Source: an uncultured Lachnospiraceae bacterium
GTDB taxonomy: Bacteria; Bacillota; Clostridia; Lachnospirales; Lachnospiraceae
Reading direction: 5' to 3'
Length of the DNA stretch: 39,654 bases
NCBI GenBank assembly: GCA_944384105.1
Contig: CALWSC010000094.1
Span: 1-39,654 of the forward strand
The notes beneath the pieces were generated by a model, which made no database searches, was not told where the DNA came from, and saw nothing but the letters and a program-made list of their open reading frames with translations. The translations under genes were made by a program, and so were the position numbers. The stretch's first letter is position 1; the number at the start of each line of letters is the position of its first letter. Shown piece by piece: positions 33,946-39,654 of this stretch.

Positions 33946-35322
33946 TTAAAGGGAACTCGTCTGATACCTCTTCATCCAGTTGCCCTTCTTATAATAAATC
34001 GTCATCATCACTGCACATGTTGTCCATGTCAGAATATAGCTCAGGAACACTATCGTGATATCATGAATAAACATCGGCATCACGCTAAGCCAGATAACCC
34101 GGAGCACACAGAAATTAAACACCATAATAAGCATCGGGATTGTCGTCTCGCCCGAGCCGCGGATAACACCGCTGCATACATTGGAAAATCCGCAGAGCAC
34201 ATAAAAAGGAGCCATCCACCGAAGCTGCATTGTACCGAAGCGGATAACTTCAGCATCTGAAGTAAAAACACTTAAAATCTGACTTCCGAAGAGATAGATC
34301 AATACGGAAATCAATACCGTAAAGACCGTGGAAATCAGGAAACTGGTGCGCGCGGACTTCTTAACTCTGTCCCACTTCTGCGCTCCGATATTCTGTCCAA
34401 CGAACGTCGTACTCGCAAGGCTGATACTCATAAACGGCAGCGTGACAAACGCGTCTACCTTTGTGTAGGCTCCGCATCCTGCCATGGCCGCAGAGCCGAA
34501 GCTATTGATATGAGACTGTACGATAACGTTTGAGAAGGCGATGACGGACTGCTGAATGCCGGCAGGGAGTCCCACGCGGATAATCTGTATCAGATACCGC
34601 TTTCTCACGCGCAGATCTCTTAAAACAAGCCGATATACATCTGTCTCCTTCATCAGAGCGCGGACGGTCAGAACCGCAGACAGAAGCTCGGATAAAATGG
34701 TACCGAGCGCCACGCCAAGTACTCCAAGTTTTAAAAACAGCACGAACACAAAGTCCAGCACAACGTTTGTAAGACTCGCTGCAATCAGGTAATACAGGGG
34801 ACGTTTCGCATCTCCGACAGCGCGCAGGATACCAGCGCCCATATTGTACACCATCAGGAAGGTGATCCCGATGAAGAAAACCCTGAGATATAAAATAGAG
34901 GAGCTCTGAACCTCCTTTGGTGTTCCGATCAGCCGGATAATCACCGGGGTCAGAAAAATACCAAGGACGGTGAGCAGCAGACCGCTGAATACCATTGCCA
35001 TCATGCCGGTATGTACCGTATCGTGAACGCTCTTTTCATCCTTGGCTCCGAAATACTGCGATACAAGCACACCGGCACCTGTTGCAAGCCCCATGAAGAA
35101 TCCGATAATCATATTGATAATAACCGAACTGGAGCCGACCGCGGCAAGCGCGTTTTTGCCGACGTAATTTCCAACAATGATGGAGTCGGCTGTATTATAG
35201 AGCTGCTGGAACAGATTCCCGACCAGCAGAGGAGCGGCAAACAGCAGAAGCTGCTTCCAGATCACGCCATCTGTGATCGCATTATACGGCACCGTTTCCG
35301 GTGCCTGCTTCGTATCTTCCAT
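33946..35322 (-). CDS. MATE family efflux transporter
   Basis: A 458-residue polytopic protein with about 12 hydrophobic segments in two halves. LLFAAPLLVGNLFQQLYNTA at the N-terminus, VGKNALAAVGSSSVIINMII and LGIFLTPVIIRLIGTP are typical MATE/DinF-like motifs. It exports a cationic drug or metabolite using an ion gradient; the substrate is unknown. I use ATG 35322 (MEDTKQAPE), since upstream codons run back into the NUDIX gene and show no membrane-protein character. The gap to the NUDIX stop is 62 bp and both face the same way, so a shared transcript is likely. Confidence 0.92.
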   Translation of the reverse strand: MEDTKQAPETVPYNAITDGVIWKQLLLFAAPLLVGNLFQQLYNTADSIIVGNYVGKNALAAVGSSSVIINMIIGFFMGLATGAGVLVSQYFGAKDEKSVHDTVHTGMMAMVFSGLLLTVLGIFLTPVIIRLIGTPKEVQSSSILYLRVFFIGITFLMVYNMGAGILRAVGDAKRPLYYLIAASLTNVVLDFVFVLFLKLGVLGVALGTILSELLSAVLTVRALMKETDVYRLVLRDLRVRKRYLIQIIRVGLPAGIQQSVIAFSNVIVQSHINSFGSAAMAGCGAYTKVDAFVTLPFMSISLASTTFVGQNIGAQKWDRVKKSARTSFLISTVFTVLISVLIYLFGSQILSVFTSDAEVIRFGTMQLRWMAPFYVLCGFSNVCSGVIRGSGETTIPMLIMVFNFCVLRVIWLSVMPMFIHDITIVFLSYILTWTTCAVMMTIYYKKGNWMKRYQTSSL

Positions 35323-35384
35323 AAGATAAATCCCTGCTTTCTCTAGTAATATTTCTGCGGACTGAGCAATGCCCGCAGCTCTGC

Positions 35385-35924
35385 CTATGACTGCGGCAGC
35401 ATCAGAAGTTCTTCTGTGACAATGCAGTTTGGGAATCCGTTTGTCTGCACCAGATGGATACACTCTGAAAGATTCATCCAGAGTACGCCGGAAACTTCTT
35501 CCTTCTGCAGCGTAAGCTCCTCAGGTTCTGCATCATGCCACAGGCAGTAAACATTGCTCACCTGCCAGTCATGAAACGGTTTTCCGTGAAATACATCATC
35601 CCACCGGATTGTCCTCTGCCCGCAGTATATCAGATCCCTGCTGTCCGCACTGATCCCGAGCTCTTCCTTCAGCTCCCGAAGCGCTGACTCCACGAACCCT
35701 ATACCTGCTGGGATATGCCCCGCACTGGATATATCATAGCATCCGGGATAGGAATCTTTCTGTTCGCTGCGCTTCTGGAGCAGTACCTCCACGCCTGAAT
35801 CTCTTCTGCGCAGAATCCACACATGTGATGTCCTGTGCCGGATCCCTGCAGCATGAGCCGTCTCCCGGTCCACCGTCTCCCCGGTAGGGTTGCCGTGCTC
35901 ATCCACAATGTCCAGTAATTCCAT
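35385..35924 (-). CDS. NUDIX hydrolase (IDI/YfcD-like)
   Basis: A 179-residue NUDIX protein. It starts MELLDIVDEHGNPTGETVDR, the typical opening of the subgroup related to isopentenyl-diphosphate isomerase and YfcD. The Nudix helix is present as LRELKEELGI with the catalytic REx2EE pattern, but the first conserved Glu (GX5E) is Ile, in HIPAGIGFVESALRE. Metal binding by REx2EE should be kept. Substrates are usually nucleoside or other diphosphates. ATG 35924 follows GAGGAGG; an in-frame ATG seven codons upstream precedes that site. It has an extended -10 promoter and probably leads an operon with the MATE pump. Confidence 0.9.
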   Translation of the reverse strand: MELLDIVDEHGNPTGETVDRETAHAAGIRHRTSHVWILRRRDSGVEVLLQKRSEQKDSYPGCYDISSAGHIPAGIGFVESALRELKEELGISADSRDLIYCGQRTIRWDDVFHGKPFHDWQVSNVYCLWHDAEPEELTLQKEEVSGVLWMNLSECIHLVQTNGFPNCIVTEELLMLPQS

Positions 35925-35959
35925 ATTTTTCTCGCCTCCTCGCATTATTTCTAATTAAT

Positions 35960-35968
35960 ATTATAGCA
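35960..35968 (-). promoter_or_regulatory. Extended -10 promoter of the NUDIX-MATE operon
   Basis: Minus-strand TGCTATAAT (35968-35960) is an extended -10 element (TGnTATAAT). The -35 position (TTTTCC) is weak, which the extended -10 can compensate. Confidence 0.6.
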
Positions 35969-36001
35969 CACATCCCGGGATTGGAAAATTCCTATCAAAA
36001 C

Positions 36002-36595
36002 TTATTCCAAACCCAACGCGTCCATCTCTGTGCGCACACGCCCCTCACAGGAGCGCATCGCCGCGAGTGTCTTGTCCATCAGTTCGTCGAGAGTCCAGCC
36101 CAGTCTCTCAGCCCCGGTGAGAATGATCTCACGGGAGCAGCCAGCCGCAAATCGCTTATCCTTGAATTTCTTTTTAAGGCTCTTTAACTCCATGTCCATC
36201 ACACTCTTTGACGGGCGCATTTTTGCCGCTGCCCAGATAAGCCCCGTCAGTTCATCCGCAGCGAAAAGGATTTTCTCCATCTCATGTTCCGGTTTTACCT
36301 CGCTGCAGATGCCATAGCCGTGGCTGCACACCGCATGGATAAGCTCCGGCTCAGCGCCCGCCTCTGCAAGCAGTTCAGAAGCCTTCTGGCAGTGCTGTTC
36401 AGGATAAAGTTCAAAGTCAATATCATGCAAAAGACCGCAGACGCCCCAAAAATCAGCATCCTCCCCGTATCCGGACTCCTTCGCAAACCAGCGCATACAG
36501 CCCTCCACAGTAAGTCCATGCAAAATGTGAAACGGTTCCTTATTATATTTTCTCAACAGCTCCAGCGCTGATGTATGATTAAATTTAGTCTGCAT
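36002..36595 (-). CDS. HD-domain hydrolase
   Basis: A 197-residue HD-superfamily protein. Metal ligands are His26 (HILHGL), His57-Asp58 (GLLHDIDFELYPEQH), a later His in HAVCSHGYG and Asp in FAADELTGLIW. This resembles the clostridial HDIG-type hydrolases that carry no extra domain. It is presumed to be a phosphohydrolase acting on a nucleotide or similar compound; the substrate is unknown. The ATG follows AGAAGGGAGAAAA. It stands between the NUDIX and debranching-enzyme genes with only short gaps, all on one strand. Confidence 0.87.
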   Translation of the reverse strand: MQTKFNHTSALELLRKYNKEPFHILHGLTVEGCMRWFAKESGYGEDADFWGVCGLLHDIDFELYPEQHCQKASELLAEAGAEPELIHAVCSHGYGICSEVKPEHEMEKILFAADELTGLIWAAAKMRPSKSVMDMELKSLKKKFKDKRFAAGCSREIILTGAERLGWTLDELMDKTLAAMRSCEGRVRTEMDALGLE

Positions 36596-36662
36596 TTTTA
36601 TTTTCTCCCTTCTGTAAACATCTGACGAAAGTATAAGACCTTTCAGAAAAAAGCCAAACGCG

Positions 36663-38792
36663 TTAAAGCTTCACAGCAAGAAACACCGCCGTTGTGCGCG
36701 GCTGTATCACATAGCAATTTTCAATGTATTCTTCCCTTCGGGCGACGGCATCCGCACCGCGAAACGTATCCGCAGCGACCGTCCAGCGAAACTCCTGCGG
36801 CAGAGCGGGCAGCGATATGCTTATAGGTTCCCAGTACGCATTGATTCCGATATAAATCACATCATCCTCCTGCTCCTTTATCCCTGCATACATTACGCCG
36901 ATTACTTTTGTCTCCCAGGTATACTCTCCTTCCCACGGGTTGACTCCGTGCAGGCTCACATTTGGGAAACCAAGCGAACACTGAGGTGTATCGCCCCGCA
37001 GAATCGGATGCTCCCTGCGGAAGTGAATCATAAACCGGAAGAATTCCCAAAGCTCCCGGTTCTTTTCCATAAGACTCCAGTCAAGCCAGGAGATCTCATT
37101 GTCCTGGCAATAGGCGTTATTATTGCCGAACTGCGTATTGCCAAACTCATCTCCCGCGAGAAACATCGGTGTCCCGCGGCTGCACATAAGTACAGCACAG
37201 GCATTCTTAACCATCCGCATCCGAAGAGCCAGAACATCCCGGTCGTCCGTATCTCCTTCCACACCGCAGTTCCAGCTTCTGTTGTCGTTTGCCCCGTCAG
37301 TATTGTTCCATCCGTTTGCCTCATTATGTTTTCCGTTATATGAGTACAGATCCCAGAGCGTAAATCCGTCGTGGCAGGTCAGGAAATTTACGGACGCATT
37401 CTCACCGCGCTGCTTCGGCGGATAAAGATCCGGTGAGCCGATGATACGCATAGCTGCCGCTGCCGCCATCCCGTCGTCACCCTTTAAGAAGCTTCTGAGA
37501 TCATCCCGGTACTTTCCGTTCCACTCCGCCCAGCGGTTCCATGAAGGAAAACTGCCGACCTGATAGAGTCCTCCTGCGTCCCACGCCTCGGCAATGAGAT
37601 CTGCACTGTAAAGGATAGGGTCATAAGCAAGACTCTCCAGCAGGGGCGGCTTGTTCATCGGCGACGCATCCTCGCTCCTTCCCAGTATGGAGGCGAGGTC
37701 GAACCTGAAGCCGTCGATGTGATACGTAATCACCCAATAGCGCAGGCAGTTTAAAATCAAATCCCGCACCATAGGGTGGTTACAGTTAAGGGTATTTCCG
37801 CATCCGCTGAAATTATAGTACGAGCCGTCCGGCGTCAGCATATAATAAATATTGTTATCTATTCCTTTAAAGGAAAAATACGGACCCTGCTCATTCCCCT
37901 CTGCTGTATGATTAAATACAACGTCAAGAATGACCTCCATGCCATTTTGGTGCAGCTCTCGAACCAGTGTCTTTAACTCTTTGCCCTCACGGTTATACTC
38001 AACCTCTGAAGCATAGCTCGTATTCGGCGCAAAGAAACAGACTGGATTATACCCCCAGTAGTCAAGCAGCTTCCTGCCGTTCACCTCGCGGCTGCCTCTC
38101 GTCTCATCGAACTCAAAGACCGGCATCAGTTCCAGCACATTTACACCGAGATCCTTTAAATACGGGATTTTCTCAATAATTCCCGCAAACGTACCGGGAT
38201 GCATCACACCGGAAGTATCACTCTTTGTAAATCCGCGGACATGCATCTCGTAGATAATACTGTCCTTCAGAGGGATTGCAGTTCTCCGGTTCTCCTCCTG
38301 CCAGTCGAAGTTATTGTGTACGACGCGTGCCTTATAAAATGCGCCGTCTGAGAGCTGTCTGCCCCACTCGCTCTGTCCGGTCACCGCTTTTGCGTAGGGA
38401 TCGAGCAGATACTTCGTCCGATCGAAAATCAGCCCCTCTTTCGGCTTCCACGGTCCGTCCATGCGGTAGGCGTACTCGAATTCGTGAATCTTCAGCCCGA
38501 ACACAAACATGGAATAGACATTCCCTACACGGTAATTTTGCGGAAACGGAATCACAGCATACGGCGTCTGTTCCCTGCGATGAAATAAGAGCAGCTCACA
38601 GGACTTTGCCGAATGCGAGGTAATCGTAAAATTCACGCCGTCCGGCAGTGCGCTCGCACCATTGATCTCATAAAATCCGGGGCGTACATAATATCCTCCG
38701 ACATAGTCCAGGGGCTTTAGGTTTTCCTCCTCCACACCGCCGAAATCCTCCAGAAGCAATACTTCCTGAGGTTCCTGAAAAGTATTTGCCAT
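36663..38792 (-). CDS. Glycogen-debranching enzyme, isoamylase/GlgX family
   Basis: A 709-residue GH13 enzyme. An N-terminal CBM48-like beta domain (about 35-165) precedes the catalytic barrel with DVVFNHTAEG (290-299), nucleophile Asp365 in GFRFDLAS, acid/base Glu402 in IAEAWD and CHDGFT (His474-Asp475). A C-terminal beta domain completes it. It cleaves alpha-1,6 branches in glycogen or related glucans in the cytoplasm; no signal peptide is seen. GlgX and isoamylase cannot be separated by eye. The ATG follows GAGGAGAAAA. No other glycogen gene is in the window. Confidence 0.92.
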   Translation of the reverse strand: MANTFQEPQEVLLLEDFGGVEEENLKPLDYVGGYYVRPGFYEINGASALPDGVNFTITSHSAKSCELLLFHRREQTPYAVIPFPQNYRVGNVYSMFVFGLKIHEFEYAYRMDGPWKPKEGLIFDRTKYLLDPYAKAVTGQSEWGRQLSDGAFYKARVVHNNFDWQEENRRTAIPLKDSIIYEMHVRGFTKSDTSGVMHPGTFAGIIEKIPYLKDLGVNVLELMPVFEFDETRGSREVNGRKLLDYWGYNPVCFFAPNTSYASEVEYNREGKELKTLVRELHQNGMEVILDVVFNHTAEGNEQGPYFSFKGIDNNIYYMLTPDGSYYNFSGCGNTLNCNHPMVRDLILNCLRYWVITYHIDGFRFDLASILGRSEDASPMNKPPLLESLAYDPILYSADLIAEAWDAGGLYQVGSFPSWNRWAEWNGKYRDDLRSFLKGDDGMAAAAAMRIIGSPDLYPPKQRGENASVNFLTCHDGFTLWDLYSYNGKHNEANGWNNTDGANDNRSWNCGVEGDTDDRDVLALRMRMVKNACAVLMCSRGTPMFLAGDEFGNTQFGNNNAYCQDNEISWLDWSLMEKNRELWEFFRFMIHFRREHPILRGDTPQCSLGFPNVSLHGVNPWEGEYTWETKVIGVMYAGIKEQEDDVIYIGINAYWEPISISLPALPQEFRWTVAADTFRGADAVARREEYIENCYVIQPRTTAVFLAVKL

Positions 38793-38897
38793 AATTTTCT
38801 CCTCTTTCTGATACGGTTAACATGTACAAGTACTATTATATGTCTCCTATCCTCTCTCCGTCAATCAACCCCATGCATAATTTCCTCCCGGAAACGG

Positions 38898-38926
38898 TTG
38901 TCAAACTACCGATTTCTTATTATAAT
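38898..38926 (+). promoter_or_regulatory. SigA-type promoter of the ABC-F gene
   Basis: TTGTCA (38898-38903), 17-bp spacer, TATAAT (38921-38926). One mismatch in the -35. Transcription would start near 38933, at the foot of a leader hairpin. Confidence 0.78.
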
Positions 38927-38930
38927 ATGT

Positions 38931-38965
38931 TGGGTATCTGTCCGAAACAGACCGGACGATGCCCA
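38931..38965 (+). other. Leader hairpin before the ABC-F gene
   Basis: TGGGTATCTGTCCG (38931-38944) pairs with CGGACGATGCCCA (38953-38965), leaving one bulge and one mismatch. It starts at the predicted transcript 5' end and lies 33 bp before the ATG. It may protect the 5' end or take part in leader control, as known for some antibiotic-induced ABC-F genes. No T run follows. Confidence 0.55.
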
Positions 38966-38998
38966 TTCTATACATAAGAAAATGACTGGAGGATTATT

Positions 38999-39654
38999 AT
39001 GATTCTGTCATGCAGTAATATAAAAAAATCTTTTGGTGAAAATGAGATCATCAAAAAAGCATCCTTTCATATCGAGGATCACGAAAAAGCCGCTCTGATC
39101 GGCATCAACGGCGCAGGCAAGACAACGCTTCTGCGCATGATTATCGGAGAGCTCGCCCCGGACGAGGGGGAGGCTGTGCTCTCCCGCGGCAAGACGCTGG
39201 GCTATCTGGCTCAGCACCAGGATCTTATGAGCAGCCGCTCAATCTATGATGAAATGCTCGAGTCCAAAAGGGAACTCATTGCGATGGAGGAAAAGATGCG
39301 CGCCATGGAGGAAGAGATGAAGAAGCTCTCCGGTGATGCCCTCACCCAGCTTCTCTCCTCCTATACAAACCTGACGCACGCATTTGAACGCTCGGACGGA
39401 TACGCTTACCGAAGCGAGGTCACGGGCGTTTTAAAAGGACTCGGTTTTACAGAGGACGAGTTCGGCAAGGACGTCTCAAAACTCTCCGGAGGGCAGAAAA
39501 CACGTGTAGCTCTCGGCAAGCTGCTGCTCACGAAGCCGGATATTATTCTGCTTGACGAGCCGACGAACCACCTGGATCTTGACTCGATTCGCTGGCTGGA
39601 GACGTATCTGCTTAATTATCCGGGGGCTGTTCTGATCGTCTCCCACGACCGGTA
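38999..39654 (+). CDS. ABC-F family ATPase, 5' part (cut by window edge)
   Basis: The first 218 codons of a soluble ABC-F protein, open at the right edge. It starts MILSCSNIKKSFGENEI after CTGGAGG. The first ATPase domain has Walker A GINGAGKTT (about 36-44), a coiled region rich in Glu/Met/Lys (about 80-105), signature LSGGQKTR, Walker B IILLDEPTNHLD typical of ABC-F, and VSHDR. No membrane helices. ABC-F proteins bind the ribosome E site and aid translation or protect against antibiotics; which applies needs the missing linker and second domain. Confidence 0.93.
   Translation, partial: MILSCSNIKKSFGENEIIKKASFHIEDHEKAALIGINGAGKTTLLRMIIGELAPDEGEAVLSRGKTLGYLAQHQDLMSSRSIYDEMLESKRELIAMEEKMRAMEEEMKKLSGDALTQLLSSYTNLTHAFERSDGYAYRSEVTGVLKGLGFTEDEFGKDVSKLSGGQKTRVALGKLLLTKPDIILLDEPTNHLDLDSIRWLETYLLNYPGAVLIVSHDR

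Noticed and set aside
1-39654. CRISPR array, tRNA or rRNA genes
   Set aside because: No regularly spaced repeat units and no cloverleaf or rRNA-like stretches were found by reading.

Overview
The window looks like chromosomal DNA of a spore-forming Firmicute of class Clostridia, most likely a gut Lachnospiraceae. The evidence is purine-rich GGAGG ribosome binding sites, TTGACA-17-TATAAT promoters, Bacillus-type LexA boxes, dipicolinate synthase genes, a XerS-type recombinase and several FtsX-type ABC modules. No rRNA, tRNA, CRISPR array or insertion sequence was seen. The genus is an inference; the sequence does not fix it.

Layout. 0-3.2 kb: an ABC ATPase/FtsX-permease pair. 3.2-5.3 kb: a LysR regulator divergent from a DUF3737 gene, with a 15-bp direct repeat between them. 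5.4-7.8 kb: an FGGY sugar kinase plus araD, closed by a strong hairpin. 7.8-12 kb: a shortened zinc-dependent phospholipase C-like gene, then dpaA-dpaB-asnB (spore dipicolinate synthase followed by an asparagine synthetase). 12-16.4 kb: a MATE pump, an S66 LD-carboxypeptidase, a monofunctional GT51 transglycosylase and xerS. Upstream of xerS lies a nested inverted-repeat region with a 34-bp dif-like palindrome. 16.7-18.3 kb: an ECF sigma factor and its membrane anti-sigma factor.

18.4-24.7 kb: a redox-stress and gene-decay zone. It holds an acetyltransferase pseudogene with its middle deleted, ahpC followed by a stub of a thioredoxin-reductase-like gene, two flavodoxin-fold reductases divergent from an HxlR regulator, and an ABC ATPase fused in frame to its permease by a deletion that removed the ATPase H-loop. 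24.8-30 kb: a BceRS-like two-component system upstream of the fused ABC gene and divergent from a second, intact ABC pair; a perfect 22-bp palindrome lies between. 30-32.5 kb: an iron-sulfur-flavoprotein-like reductase and an SOS locus (YneA-like LysM protein, small membrane protein, lexA) with four LexA boxes. 32.5-39.65 kb: a membrane protein with a metallophosphoesterase, a NUDIX hydrolase with a second MATE pump, an HD-domain protein, a glycogen-debranching enzyme and the start of an ABC-F gene cut by the window edge.

How the genes may work together: the envelope-stress parts (three FtsX-type ABC systems, a BceRS-like pair, ECF/anti-sigma, GT51, LD-carboxypeptidase, ABC-F) suggest a chromosome segment rich in defence against cell-wall and ribosome-targeting compounds. 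The most unusual observations are the xerS/dif-like region, the deletion-made ABC fusion beside other deletion scars, and the small uncharacterised membrane gene inside the SOS locus.
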